This document shows, piece by piece, positions 9,562-18,797 of a DNA stretch of 64,000 bases. Below the pieces are notes generated by a model. That model was not told the origin of the DNA and searched no databases. It worked only from the letters and a program-made list of their open reading frames with translations. A program made the position numbers and the translations under genes. The stretch is from Galbibacter marinus (GTDB taxonomy: Bacteria > Bacteroidota > Bacteroidia > Flavobacteriales > Flavobacteriaceae). Within the stretch, counting starts at the first letter, position 1, and each line of letters begins with the position of its first letter. Location of the stretch: positions 310,001-374,000 of the forward strand of contig NZ_AMSG01000001.1 in the NCBI RefSeq assembly GCF_000300875.1, read 5' to 3'.

Positions 9562-10698
9562 ATGGCTATATCTCTTTCATACTGGGAGCGGAAAACGTAT
9601 TTTTCAAACGTCGACTTTACCGTGGTGGGCGCAGGGATCGTGGGTCTTAATTGTGCATTGAAGTTAAGAGAGAAATACCCAAAAAGTAGTATAGCAGTTC
9701 TTGAAAGAGGTCTTCTGCCTAAAGGGGCCAGTACTAAAAATGCAGGGTTTGCTTGTTTTGGAAGCGTCTCTGAGCTTTTAGATGACTTAAACGGGCATTC
9801 TGAAGATCAAGTTCTTGAACTAGTAGAAAAGCGTTACAAAGGGCTTCAGAAATTAAAAAGCACCCTGGGTGAACAACAGATTGGTTACAAGCATTACGGA
9901 GGGTTTGAAGTGTTTTTAAAAAAAGCTCCAGAGACTTATTTGGAGTGTATGGATAGCTTTGATCAGATTAATAAGCGCTTATACCCAATTTTCAAAAAGA
10001 ACGTTTTTTCAACCCAGAAAAACACTTTTTCTTTTCAGGGTGTTTTTGATCAGTATCTAGTGAATAGTTTTGAAGGACAAATAAACACTGGCATGATGAT
10101 GGATGCGCTGTATAGGAAATGTGTAGCAAGCGGGGTCACCATCTTATATGGCGTATGTGTAGATGGATATCACACCAGAGAAGATGACGTGCTGGTAAAG
10201 TCCAATTTAGGAGATTTCACAACAAAAAAGTTATCCATTGCAACCAATGGTCTATATAACGAATTACCTAATAGCGACTTAAATGTCAGACCTGCTAGAG
10301 CTCAAATACTGATTACAAAACCGATACCGAATTTAAAGATTAAAGGTAGCTTTCATCTGGATAAAGGTTTTTACTATTTTCGAAATATTGATAATCGAAT
10401 TTTACTTGGTGGCGGTAGAAACTTGGATATCTTAACTGAACAAACCAGTGTTTTTGCAACCACTAAAATTATCCAAGATAAACTCCAAGAGCTCCTCAGG
10501 GAGGTAATTCTTCCTGGCGGTGAAGCGAAGGTTGATATGCGATGGAGCGGTATCATGGGAGTAGGGAATTCTAAGCAGCCAATAATTAAACAATTAACGA
10601 ATCATGTGTTCTGTGGTGTTCGACTTGGAGGCATGGGAATCGCTATTGGTTCACAGGTAGGTGAGGACCTAGCAAATTTAATGATGGAATATGTTTAA
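9562..10698 (+). CDS. FAD-dependent amino-acid oxidase-like (DAO family) oxidoreductase
   Basis: This 378-residue protein has a Rossmann FAD-binding motif starting at FTVVGAGIVGLNCALKLR (GxGxxG), the DAO-type loop KGASTKNAGFACFG, and a C-terminal GxxxxGM-type segment (VRLGGMGIAIGSQVG) that closes the flavin site. DAO-family enzymes oxidise amines, amino acids or glycine-like substrates. Nothing visible fixes the substrate here. No signal peptide, so it is probably cytoplasmic. Its stop overlaps the mtgA start by 8 bp, so translation of the two is likely coupled. Confidence 0.8.
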   Translation: MAISLSYWERKTYFSNVDFTVVGAGIVGLNCALKLREKYPKSSIAVLERGLLPKGASTKNAGFACFGSVSELLDDLNGHSEDQVLELVEKRYKGLQKLKSTLGEQQIGYKHYGGFEVFLKKAPETYLECMDSFDQINKRLYPIFKKNVFSTQKNTFSFQGVFDQYLVNSFEGQINTGMMMDALYRKCVASGVTILYGVCVDGYHTREDDVLVKSNLGDFTTKKLSIATNGLYNELPNSDLNVRPARAQILITKPIPNLKIKGSFHLDKGFYYFRNIDNRILLGGGRNLDILTEQTSVFATTKIIQDKLQELLREVILPGGEAKVDMRWSGIMGVGNSKQPIIKQLTNHVFCGVRLGGMGIAIGSQVGEDLANLMMEYV

Positions 10699-11398
10699 AA
10701 AATTTGTTCGTTTTGTTTTAAAACTGTGTTTTTGGTTCATAATCATTACCGTATTCTGGGTGCTTTTTTATAAATGGGTGCCAGTTCCTGCTACTTCGTT
10801 AATGGTCATTCGTAGTGCTGAACAACTACAACAGAAAAAAGAAATTAAATGGAACCATCAGTGGGTGGCATTGGAGAAAATTTCTAAGAACCTACAACTT
10901 GCTGTGATTTGTAGCGAAGACCAAAAGTTTAGTAGCCATGCTGGATTTGATGTTCAGGCCATTGAAAAGGTTCTTGACAATTATTCTGAGAACAAGCGAC
11001 TAAGAGGAGCCAGTACCATTAGTCAGCAAACGGCAAAGAATGTATTTCTTTGGCCACAAAGGAGTTGGGTCCGAAAGGGATTTGAAACCTATTTCACTTT
11101 TTTAATTGAGTTACTTTGGTCCAAGTCAAGAATTATGGAAGTGTATTTAAATAGCATTGAAATGGGGGATGGAATCTACGGAGCTCAGGCTGCCGCCAAT
11201 TATTGGTTCGGTAAAGATGCATCAACGCTTTCTAAATACGAATCGGCTGCCATTGCAGCGATTCTTCCCAATCCATTAAAAATGAAAGCAGATCCAGCAA
11301 CGTCCTATGTGCAACAGCGCAAAAATTGGATACTTCAACAAATGAAATTCTATGGCCCTTTGGATTTAAATAGCCTACCTACTCCTTCTGATAAATAA
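10691..11398 (+). CDS. mtgA: Monofunctional biosynthetic peptidoglycan transglycosylase
   Basis: MtgA polymerises lipid II into glycan strands at the inner membrane. The 235-residue protein has one N-terminal membrane helix (about residues 8-28) and a GT51 domain with the catalytic Glu in SEDQKFSSHAGFD, the GASTISQQTAKN motif, and the second conserved region SRIMEVYLNSIEMG. No transpeptidase domain follows, which separates it from class A PBPs. It overlaps the upstream oxidoreductase gene by 8 bp, although the two functions have no known link. Confidence 0.95.
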   Translation: MFKKFVRFVLKLCFWFIIITVFWVLFYKWVPVPATSLMVIRSAEQLQQKKEIKWNHQWVALEKISKNLQLAVICSEDQKFSSHAGFDVQAIEKVLDNYSENKRLRGASTISQQTAKNVFLWPQRSWVRKGFETYFTFLIELLWSKSRIMEVYLNSIEMGDGIYGAQAAANYWFGKDASTLSKYESAAIAAILPNPLKMKADPATSYVQQRKNWILQQMKFYGPLDLNSLPTPSDK

Positions 11399-11562
11399 TT
11401 TGGATTTGTTTTGGAGAGGATTAACATTTTAAGAATTCAGTAGTGCTTAAATCCCTTATATCCACTGGATATAAGCACAATTATTAAAATTCTTTTCCAA
11501 TATACGCAACCTTTTTACTGTTTTTGCTTCTTTAAGGTATAATAAACACTAAATAGCAAGAA

Positions 11563-12117
11563 ATGAAAAAACAAAAATTGATGGCAGTTGTTCTATTTGC
11601 CGCTCTAACAGGGGTGTTTGTGAGCTGTAATGATGACGATAACCAATGTATCCCAGATTATACTGGAGCGCTTAGCGCAGATGAAACTGCTTTTGCAGGA
11701 GAATGGCACCTAACTGCCATAGAGTCTTCTGAGGAGATCGATCTAACGGACGATGATGAAGATAATCCTAGCACCGATATTTTTGCCCAACAATCCGATT
11801 GTCAAAATGATTTGCAGTACGATTTTGGTACAGATAGAATCTATAAATATTCTGCTCGTACAAATGTCGAAGACTGTGAAGATTCTCCTGCAGCTATCGA
11901 AGGTACCTGGAAATTTGGAGGTTCTACTTTAGGCCTTATTACTGCATGTACAGAGAGTGTCGTTGAATTAGATGTAAATGACCAGAGAACTACTTTTTCG
12001 TATACAATATCAACTTTCTTTACCAAAGAAAGTGGTGAGAGAATTGAAATAGATGTGACTCATACTTTTACTAAAGGACCTATTGTGCCAACACCACCGG
12101 TAGAAGAAGCTGAATAA
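11563..12117 (+). CDS. Lipoprotein with lipocalin-like domain
   Basis: The 184-residue protein begins with a lipoprotein signal: basic start, hydrophobic core and a Cys in the lipobox VSC at about residue 22, followed by the acidic NDDDN, a feature often linked to surface export in Bacteroidota. The body has EWHLTAIES, CQNDLQYDF and GTWKFGGSTL, a pattern matching the small lipocalin-like domain families of Bacteroidota lipoproteins. The ligand is unknown. It is a single-gene unit with its own terminator. Confidence 0.6.
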   Translation: MKKQKLMAVVLFAALTGVFVSCNDDDNQCIPDYTGALSADETAFAGEWHLTAIESSEEIDLTDDDEDNPSTDIFAQQSDCQNDLQYDFGTDRIYKYSARTNVEDCEDSPAAIEGTWKFGGSTLGLITACTESVVELDVNDQRTTFSYTISTFFTKESGERIEIDVTHTFTKGPIVPTPPVEEAE

Positions 12118-12152
12118 CAATATTTAAAATAAACAAGTTTTAGGTTTTGTGG

Positions 12153-12195
12153 AAGACCATTGTATTCTAAATCAAGAATGCATTGGTCTTTTTTT
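12153..12195 (+). terminator. Terminator of the lipocalin-like gene
   Basis: A 15-bp imperfect stem (12153-12167 with 12176-12190, beginning AAGACCATTG and ending TTGGTCTT) is followed by a T run that reaches into the stop of the convergent ABC gene. Confidence 0.85.
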
Positions 12196-13147
12196 ATGAC
12201 TTTAAATTTGCTTCTAAGTGAACTTCTTTACCCGGCTCTATCGCATTATTGTGATTGAAAAATACTGTTTTTGATTTCAAAACACTTTCAATTAAATAAT
12301 GACTTCCTTGGAAATATGAATTTTTAACACGAACGGTTAAATAGCCGTTTTGACTTAACTGGAGTTGATGCGGGTAACAAACGATTTTTTTATTGGAGGT
12401 GGAATTGGGGACAATGTGTTTTTCTAAGAGCTCATTTACCTCACCAAACAACGATGCTACATATTTGTTTTTTGGGTTTTTATACAACAATTTAGGATCA
12501 TCCAAACATATGATCTTACCTTCTTTGAGTACCATGGTTTTATCGGCATAGGCCAAGGAATCCATATTGTCATGTGTAGCAGTAATACAACTGATGTTCT
12601 GTGATTTTAAATACGAAAATAGTTCACGCCTAAGGCTATTTTTTTTAAAGTTATCAATATTAGAAAAAGGCTCATCCAGTAGAAGCAATTTGGGCTGCTG
12701 TGCTAAGGCTTTTGCAATTGCCACACGTTGTTGCTGTCCACCACTAAGATCTGTGGGCTTTGTCTTTGCATAGGCTGTTAGACCTACAAGCTCAAGTAGT
12801 TCTGCGATGCGTTTACTTTTCTTTCTCGGATAAAAATTCGACAGATATTTACCCACATTTTCCTCCACTGTAATGTAGGGCATTAAGTCATAATCTTGAG
12901 CAACATATTTGATAAATTCTTCCCCAGGAACTAGGTTGTAATTTGGTCCAAGAAGGCGTTTTTCACCCCAAAAGAGTTTCCCTTTTTCAAGGTGGTATAA
13001 TCCGTAGATAATCTTTAATAAGGTGCTTTTTCCAGAACCACTTTCCCCAATAATTGAAAGTTGTTCTCCAGGATTTAATTTCAGGGAAATATTTTTAAGA
13101 ACTTCTTTTGTGTCGTACTGAAAAGTAACGTTTTGAACCTTGAGCAT
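12194..13147 (-). CDS. Orphan ABC transporter ATP-binding protein
   Basis: The 317-residue ATPase shows the Walker A motif GESGSGKST, signature DLSGGQQQRVAIAKAL, Walker B LLLLDEPFS and the H-loop TATHDN. A roughly 90-residue C-terminal extension after the ATPase core resembles the regulatory/TOBE-like region of PotA/ModC-type importers but I see no clear motif. No permease or binding protein is nearby, so its partners must be elsewhere. The longer start at 13171 was rejected because it lies inside the promoter -7 box at 13169-13176. ATG at 13147 (MLKVQNVTF) also matches the family start. Confidence 0.85.
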   Translation of the reverse strand: MLKVQNVTFQYDTKEVLKNISLKLNPGEQLSIIGESGSGKSTLLKIIYGLYHLEKGKLFWGEKRLLGPNYNLVPGEEFIKYVAQDYDLMPYITVEENVGKYLSNFYPRKKSKRIAELLELVGLTAYAKTKPTDLSGGQQQRVAIAKALAQQPKLLLLDEPFSNIDNFKKNSLRRELFSYLKSQNISCITATHDNMDSLAYADKTMVLKEGKIICLDDPKLLYKNPKNKYVASLFGEVNELLEKHIVPNSTSNKKIVCYPHQLQLSQNGYLTVRVKNSYFQGSHYLIESVLKSKTVFFNHNNAIEPGKEVHLEANLKS

Positions 13148-13168
13148 ATTCGGTTTTATTTTGATTCC

Positions 13169-13176
13169 CAAAGTTA
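13169..13176 (-). promoter_or_regulatory. Promoter -7 box of the ABC ATPase gene
   Basis: Reads TAACTTTG on the minus strand, fitting TAnnTTTG, 22 bases before the chosen start codon. No clear -33 TTG is visible. Confidence 0.55.
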
Positions 13177-13200
13177 GGGAATATGCTTTTATTTCACCCT

Positions 13201-13392
13201 TTACTCATTGGAAATCCTTCCGTATTTGTAGTATAGGAAAAGGTTTATAAACTGAATCACAAACCCGATTCCAAGTAGAATAAGCCCAATGGTATTACTA
13301 TTAAAAATTAATATTAGGATAATACCAATGATAGTAAAGATGGTACCTATAAAAAGCAATAAAACAAAGGTGGGTTTAAAGTTTGGATTCAT
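13201..13392 (-). CDS. Small two-helix membrane protein
   Basis: The 63-residue protein has a short polar N-terminus (MNPNFKPT), two strongly hydrophobic helices (about residues 8-29 and 33-55) separated by a small asparagine-containing turn (NSNTIG), and a basic tail (YYKYGRISNE). It is therefore probably an inner-membrane hairpin. It sits 53 bp upstream of the ABC ATPase on the same strand, but that gene has its own promoter. I do not recognise a family, and no function is proposed. Confidence 0.6.
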   Translation of the reverse strand: MNPNFKPTFVLLLFIGTIFTIIGIILILIFNSNTIGLILLGIGFVIQFINLFLYYKYGRISNE

Positions 13393-13574
13393 CCTTTTTA
13401 GGTTTGGATTATTTGTAAATTGATTATTTAAAGTTAAGCAAAAAGATTAAATCACTAAAATTAACAATCAGGACTTCTATTGCACTTTTTTTGTATTCTG
13501 GATATGGCTTAGCACAAAATAGTAAACAGCTGGGGTTAAAAATGCTATTTAAGGATTAAGTAAACAGTATTCTT

Positions 13575-13582
13575 TACCTTTG
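13575..13582 (+). promoter_or_regulatory. Promoter -7 box of the AraC-type regulator
   Basis: TACCTTTG matches TAnnTTTG. It lies 24 bases before the ATG at 13607, and this supports that start over the in-frame TTG at 13580, which lies within the box. Confidence 0.55.
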
Positions 13583-13606
13583 CTTAAAATGGTCAAAGTA
13601 AAGTTT

Positions 13607-14170
13607 ATGGATTCAGTTTTCATAAAAAATATGGTTTGTAACCGTTGTATAATGGTTGTGAAGAGCGAATTGGAAAAGTTGCATTTGGATGTTAATTCAG
13701 TGTCTCTTGGAAGAGTGGATTTAAATAGCCCACTAGAAGAAGGTGATAAACTGAAACTCAAACAGGCTTTACTTCCCTTAGGTTTCGAGGTAATTGATGA
13801 TAAGCGGAGCCGAATTATAGAAAGTATAAAGAATACCATTATTGATGCTGTTCACCATCAGGACACGGAAATAAAGGTTAATTTATCTGAGCTCTTGAGT
13901 CGTAAATTACACCTTGATTACGGTTACTTATCCACGCTTTTCTCTGAGATAGAGGGTACTACTATTGAAAAGTATTTTATTGCTCAAAAGATAGAGAAGG
14001 TAAAGGAATTACTAGTCTATGATGAACTTTCCCTAAGTGAAATTGCATTTAAACTGAATTATTCCAGCGTATCTTATCTGAGTAATCAGTTTAAAAAAGT
14101 TACGGGACTTACTCCTAGTCACTTTAAAGAGATTAAAGAAGAAAAAAGAAAACCCCTTGATGAAATTTGA
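13607..14170 (+). CDS. AraC-family regulator with N-terminal heavy-metal-associated-like domain
   Basis: The 187-residue protein has two parts. Residues 1-65 look like an HMA fold: a first strand ending in KNMVCNRCIMVV, with the CxxC pair at the position that binds metal in copper chaperones, then helix and strands. The last 90 residues are an AraC-type DNA-binding domain with two helix-turn-helix units (LSEIAFKLNYSSVSYLSNQFK and the signature end KKVTGLTPSHFKEI). Such proteins occur in Bacteroidota, often near metal or HMA-transporter genes. No such gene lies next to it here. Metal sensing is inferred from the CxxC. The in-frame ATG at 13589 is an alternative start. Confidence 0.75.
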   Translation: MDSVFIKNMVCNRCIMVVKSELEKLHLDVNSVSLGRVDLNSPLEEGDKLKLKQALLPLGFEVIDDKRSRIIESIKNTIIDAVHHQDTEIKVNLSELLSRKLHLDYGYLSTLFSEIEGTTIEKYFIAQKIEKVKELLVYDELSLSEIAFKLNYSSVSYLSNQFKKVTGLTPSHFKEIKEEKRKPLDEI

Positions 14171-14364
14171 ATTATTTCTTTAAATGGAGGTTAAAATAAG
14201 GGTCTTTATTCTAAGATGTGTTGTGCGGTTGTTTATGCAAAATTTCACAACTAGCTATCATAGAGTAGTTTAACTGTAAGTTTTGGGTGTCCCATTTAAT
14301 TTTTATTTTTAAAAGCATGGTTGTACGCCGAAAATAAAATGACATTAAGAAACCTTAATTTGAA

Positions 14365-14910
14365 CTATTGTTTTGATAGTTCCAGTAATTTACGCATAGT
14401 CTTCCAGTTACGACTCGTTCCTTGAATTTTAAGTTTTTTCTCCACAAAAGGGTTGCTCACCTTTGCCTTCCCATAACCTTTGTGGTAACAGAAATAGAGT
14501 AGGGACCGATCAAAGATAAATTCTTCATCCTGAGTTTTAAAGCCCAATAAAATTTCTTTGGACTCAGGATCTGGTTGATTTTCCAAAAAAGTACAATAGA
14601 GTTTTTCAATAGGAGCTTGCTGTTTTACATACGGGTTATTCTCTATTATAGCCTGTAAATCGGTTGGAGTTAGTACGAAGGTAGTAACCTCGAACCCGTA
14701 GTTTTCTAGGATAAGTGATTCGATATGTTGTTTGATCTGAGATTTTTCTTTCTCACTCACACAAATGACATTCCCACTTTGAATATAAGTTTGCACATTC
14801 TGGTATCCACTATTGAGCAACAGCTGCTTTAAATCTGCCATTTTAATTTTACGGTGCCCACCCACATTTATTGCTCTAAGTAGAATGATATATGTCTTTA
14901 AAAGCTTCAT
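14365..14910 (-). CDS. DUF1697 family protein
   Basis: The 181-residue protein has the DUF1697 hallmark start YIILLRAINVGGHRKIKMADL and the following YQNVQTYIQSGNVIC segment, plus the C-terminal SRNWKTMRKLLEL motif. This widespread small cytoplasmic family has no established biochemical role. The gene is alone between convergent regulator and peptidase genes. A 194-bp spacer to the AraC-type gene on the left holds nothing I can identify. Confidence 0.9.
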   Translation of the reverse strand: MKLLKTYIILLRAINVGGHRKIKMADLKQLLLNSGYQNVQTYIQSGNVICVSEKEKSQIKQHIESLILENYGFEVTTFVLTPTDLQAIIENNPYVKQQAPIEKLYCTFLENQPDPESKEILLGFKTQDEEFIFDRSLLYFCYHKGYGKAKVSNPFVEKKLKIQGTSRNWKTMRKLLELSKQ

Positions 14911-14985
14911 AATAAAATAGATTTTGCTTAAAATTAAAAAAACTCCAAGAAAAGCTCTTGGAGTTTAATTTTTGGATTGGAGGAC

Positions 14986-16536
14986 TTAATTTGCTCCACC
15001 ATTTCTTTCTGGTTGTCTTGGCGTTGGCCAAACACCGGGCTCTCCTGTTCTCTTATCTATTGGTAAGACACTTTTTACTCTTGAAGTACGATCAGGGTCT
15101 TCACTAGCCATATAAGTTAATATCACAGTTAGAATGACATTGTTTTGGATATCGTCAAAAACAATTTTATCATAGGTATCTAAATTGGTGTGCCAAGTGT
15201 AGTTCCAATATGCCCAGCTTAATGAGCTCAAGGAGAATGCTGGAGCTCCAGCCGCTACAAAGGAAGCATAATCGGATCCTCCTCTAGCAGGAGTGCCTGG
15301 GAAATGAGTTTCAATATGTTTGCTAACATCTTCAGGAACGGCATGTAACCAGCTACCTAAATAATCATAAGCATTTAAAAAACCTTGTCCTGATAGGTTA
15401 ACAACTCTCCCAGTACCATTATCTTGGTTAAATACCGCCTGAATATTGCTGACAATTTCAGGGTGATCTTCTACATAAGCTCTGGAACCATTTAATCCTT
15501 GCTCCTCACTTCCCCATAGACCAACGATGATAGTTCTTTTAGGATTTGGGTATATTTTTTTCAAAATTCTAGCGGCTTCCATCATAGTAATGGTTCCAGT
15601 CCCATTGTCCGTTGCTCCTGTTCCTCCGTCCCAAGAATCGAAATGTGCAGAAAGTATGATATACTCTTCAGGTTTTTCAGTCCCTTTAATTGTTGCAATA
15701 GTGTTAAAGGTTGGAACCATGCCCAAGTCCTTTGACTCTGCAACAATACGAAGTTTAGGTTTGGCATCGTGTTCAACCATTCGATATAGCATTCCATAAT
15801 CCTCAAGTGAAACATCAACCATAGGAATTTCCTTTGTATAGGCACTAAAAATTTTATTCGCACCAAAACCTTCTGACCAATACGATTGTACAATACCTAC
15901 CGCTCCAGCTTTCTCCAAAGCCTCAACGATGGTTCTTCTGTCGTAACCCGTATTTTCCATATTTTCGCGCCATTTACGCTCTGCCTCAGCTTTATCTTTT
16001 TTCATTTTTTCAAAAGATTCTTCTGTAGCATATTCTTTCCAGTTAGCTTCAGGTCTCCCTGTAGTTTGCTTCATAGATACCATCACAATCTTACCTTTCA
16101 CACTAGGAAGCCAATTTTCAAAAGCAGCGGAGTTAGCCACCGTAGGAAGGATAACCAATTCAGCTGTTACTCCTTTTTTTGAAGTACTCGGATTCCATGC
16201 CAGTTGAGTTCCTGAAATGGTTTCAACTCTTGGGTAAACCATATCTATATGGGTTATTCCTCTTTCCCATCCTTTCCACTGTCCCCACTGTTCATTTTTG
16301 GCAGAAATACCCCAAGATTCAAATTTATCAACAGCCCAAGAATGTGCTTGTTGCATCTGTGGGGTACCTACTAATCGTGGTCCTATTCCTTCTAAAAGTT
16401 CATAGGCCAATTCTTCCAATTGTGAGTTTTCTGAAGCCTCTTTAACAAGGGCATCTACAACTTCTTGTTGTGTTTGAGCTTGTACTAGTGCAGTAATAGA
16501 GAAAAATACTGCAGTACATGTAATTTTAAAATTCAT
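14986..16536 (-). CDS. Secreted M28-family metallopeptidase
   Basis: The frame is open further upstream but the ATG at 16536 (MNFKITCTAVFF) gives a proper signal peptide ending near VQAQ, and 516 residues. A protease-associated domain (about residues 130-270) is inserted before the catalytic part. Zinc ligands are seen in ILSAHFDSWDGGTGATDNG, LWGSEEQGLNG and FNQDNGTGR, and the final His in YTWHTNLDTYD. M28 enzymes act as aminopeptidases or carboxypeptidases on exported peptides. It follows the S9 peptidase gene by 13 bp, so the two form an operon for periplasmic or extracellular peptide breakdown. Confidence 0.9.
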   Translation of the reverse strand: MNFKITCTAVFFSITALVQAQTQQEVVDALVKEASENSQLEELAYELLEGIGPRLVGTPQMQQAHSWAVDKFESWGISAKNEQWGQWKGWERGITHIDMVYPRVETISGTQLAWNPSTSKKGVTAELVILPTVANSAAFENWLPSVKGKIVMVSMKQTTGRPEANWKEYATEESFEKMKKDKAEAERKWRENMENTGYDRRTIVEALEKAGAVGIVQSYWSEGFGANKIFSAYTKEIPMVDVSLEDYGMLYRMVEHDAKPKLRIVAESKDLGMVPTFNTIATIKGTEKPEEYIILSAHFDSWDGGTGATDNGTGTITMMEAARILKKIYPNPKRTIIVGLWGSEEQGLNGSRAYVEDHPEIVSNIQAVFNQDNGTGRVVNLSGQGFLNAYDYLGSWLHAVPEDVSKHIETHFPGTPARGGSDYASFVAAGAPAFSLSSLSWAYWNYTWHTNLDTYDKIVFDDIQNNVILTVILTYMASEDPDRTSRVKSVLPIDKRTGEPGVWPTPRQPERNGGAN

Positions 16537-16549
16537 GATTTCACTTGAT

Positions 16550-18697
16550 TTAGTTGTTAGATTTTTCTGAAGGTAGTGTACTATATCCCATATTGTATAA
16601 AGTAAATCCATAGATATCAGCATATTGCTCAATGGTCTTACTTACAGGAGTTCCAGCACCATGTCCAGCATTGGTTTCTATGCGTATAAGAACAGGGTTG
16701 TCACCACTTTGCTTGTCCTGAAGCTCTGCTGCAAATTTGAAACTATGAGCGGGAACTACACGGTCATCATGATCTCCAGTTGTAATTAAAGTTGCAGGAT
16801 ATTCCACTCCTGCTTTCACATTGTGAACGGGAGAATAGCCCAATAAATATTCAAACATTTCTTTATTGTCTTGTGAGGTCCCATAATCATACGCCCAGCC
16901 CGCACCAGCTGTAAAGGTGTGGTAACGCAACATATCCAATACTCCTACTGCAGGAAGTGCTACTTTCATCAGTTCTGGACGTTGGGTCATGGTTGCACCC
17001 ACAAGTAATCCTCCGTTGGATCCACCACTGATTGCTAAATAATCTGAAGAAGTATATCCTTTTTCAATTAGGTATTCAGCTGCAGCAATAAAATCGTCAA
17101 ATACATTTTGTTTTTGCATTTTAGTACCTGCATCATGCCACTGTTTTCCGTATTCTCCACCACCGCGAAGATTAGGAACTGCATACACACCACCTTGCTC
17201 CAACCAAACTGCTCTTGAGATACTAAATGATGGAGTTAGGCTTATATTAAAACCTCCGTAACCGTATAAAATGGTTGGATTCTTTCCGTTTAGTTCAATT
17301 CCTTCTTTATAAGTAATTATCATAGGAACTTTGGTACCGTCTTTAGAGGTGTAAAATACTTGTTCAGAGGTATAATCTTGGGGGTTAAAATCAATTTCAG
17401 GTTGCCAATAAACTTCTGAATTACCAGTTTCGGGATCGTATTTATAAGTCCTTCCAGGGGTGTTATAGTTGGTGAAAGAGTAATAAATTTCCTCAGCTTC
17501 TTCTTTGGAAGAAAACCCTCCAACACTACCAATTCCAGGAAGTTCTACCTCACGAACCAAGCTTCCATCATAATTATATTGATTTACCTTAGATACTGCG
17601 TCGATCATATATTCTGCGAAAATATAACCAGAACCTGTTCTTGGACTTAACACATTCTCTGTTTCAGCGATAAAGTCTTCCCAGTTCTCTGGTCCTGGAT
17701 TTGATGCGTCTACTGTTACTATTTTGCGATTAGGTGCATTCAAGTTTGTTACAAGGTATAATTTAGAATCTACGTTTTCAAGAACATAGGTATCACTTTC
17801 GGTAGTTTCCATAATAGGAATAAGTGGCGCATTGTCTTTTGTAAGATCCTTTATAAATAACTTATTTCCTGAGGTAGCTACTGATGCCCTTATAGTCAAA
17901 TAGCGATCATCTTCTGTAACACTTCCACCAACATAGCGATGTTTTTCCTCTTCGGTACCACCAAAAATGAGTTGATCTTCAGATTGTGGGCTACCTAGCT
18001 CATGATAGTATAATTTGTGTTGGTCCGTCTTAGCAGAAAGCTCACTTCCTTCAGGTTTATCGTAACTCGAATAATAGAATCCCTGATCTGCTTTCCAAGA
18101 AACACCACTAAACTTTACGTCTATTAGGGTATCTTCAACGATCTCATTGGTTATGGCATCTAGAACAATTATTTTTCTCCAATCACTTCCACCTTCTGAG
18201 ATAGAATAAGCAGCAAGCTTACCACTTTTAGAAAAACTGACTCCACTTAAGGAAGTAGTACCATCTTTGGAAAAGGTGTTGGGATCCAAAAAGATTTCCT
18301 CTTGATCTTGACCATCTTTTTTACGGTAAAGAACATACTGGTCTTGTAAACCATCATTCTTATAATAATAAGTATAACCAGCCTCTTTAAATGGCGCAGT
18401 AATTTTTTCGTAATTCCACAAAGTTTCTAGACGCTGCTTTAATTGATCACGAAATGGGATTTTATCAAGGTAATTGAATGTTACTTCATTTTCAGCTTTT
18501 ACCCATTGGGCAGTTTCTTCAGAGCGGTCATCTTCTAACCATCTGTAAGGGTCTTTAATTTCAGTGCCAAAATAGGTGTCAATTGTATCGACCTTTTTAG
18601 TAATTGGGTATTCCAAAGGAGTTGAATTTTTAGTTTGGGTGGTTTCACAAGATTGTAGGATACCAGTGACCACCGCAAAAGCGATTAATTTTTTCAT
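16550..18697 (-). CDS. Prolyl oligopeptidase family (S9A) lipoprotein
   Basis: The 715-residue protein has a lipoprotein signal (lipobox Cys at about residue 17 in LQSCETTQ), a seven-bladed propeller region (about residues 90-420) and a C-terminal alpha/beta-hydrolase. Catalytic Ser is in [13 protein letters not shown], Asp in [11 protein letters not shown] and His in [10 protein letters not shown]9A enzymes cut short peptides after proline, and the membrane anchor places it in the periplasm or outer membrane. It is the first gene of a two-gene unit with the M28 peptidase. Confidence 0.93.
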   Translation of the reverse strand: MKKLIAFAVVTGILQSCETTQTKNSTPLEYPITKKVDTIDTYFGTEIKDPYRWLEDDRSEETAQWVKAENEVTFNYLDKIPFRDQLKQRLETLWNYEKITAPFKEAGYTYYYKNDGLQDQYVLYRKKDGQDQEEIFLDPNTFSKDGTTSLSGVSFSKSGKLAAYSISEGGSDWRKIIVLDAITNEIVEDTLIDVKFSGVSWKADQGFYYSSYDKPEGSELSAKTDQHKLYYHELGSPQSEDQLIFGGTEEEKHRYVGGSVTEDDRYLTIRASVATSGNKLFIKDLTKDNAPLIPIMETTESDTYVLENVDSKLYLVTNLNAPNRKIVTVDASNPGPENWEDFIAETENVLSPRTGSGYIFAEYMIDAVSKVNQYNYDGSLVREVELPGIGSVGGFSSKEEAEEIYYSFTNYNTPGRTYKYDPETGNSEVYWQPEIDFNPQDYTSEQVFYTSKDGTKVPMIITYKEGIELNGKNPTILYGYGGFNISLTPSFSISRAVWLEQGGVYAVPNLRGGGEYGKQWHDAGTKMQKQNVFDDFIAAAEYLIEKGYTSSDYLAISGGSNGGLLVGATMTQRPELMKVALPAVGVLDMLRYHTFTAGAGWAYDYGTSQDNKEMFEYLLGYSPVHNVKAGVEYPATLITTGDHDDRVVPAHSFKFAAELQDKQSGDNPVLIRIETNAGHGAGTPVSKTIEQYADIYGFTLYNMGYSTLPSEKSNN

Positions 18698-18739
18698 TGA
18701 GAAATTTGATTAAAATTAGCGGAGCTTAAAATACAGAAA

Positions 18740-18769
18740 AAGCCCATGAATAACTGTATTCAAGGGCTT
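18740..18769 (-). terminator. Terminator after asd
   Basis: On the minus strand a 13-bp stem with one mismatch (AAGCCCTTGAATA/TATTCATGGGCTT) and a 4-base loop is followed by TTTTT. It lies 29 bases past the asd stop. Confidence 0.9.
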
Positions 18770-18797
18770 AATTTAACATATTTTTGGTTAATCTGCC

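Noticed and set aside
13148-13171. Longer start (ATG at 13171) for the ABC ATPase
   Set aside because: The codon lies within the promoter -7 box, so it would not be in the mRNA. The added residues do not match the family.
16537-16632. Upstream extension of the M28 peptidase frame
   Set aside because: It overlaps the end of the S9 peptidase gene and would place 32 residues before a clear signal peptide.
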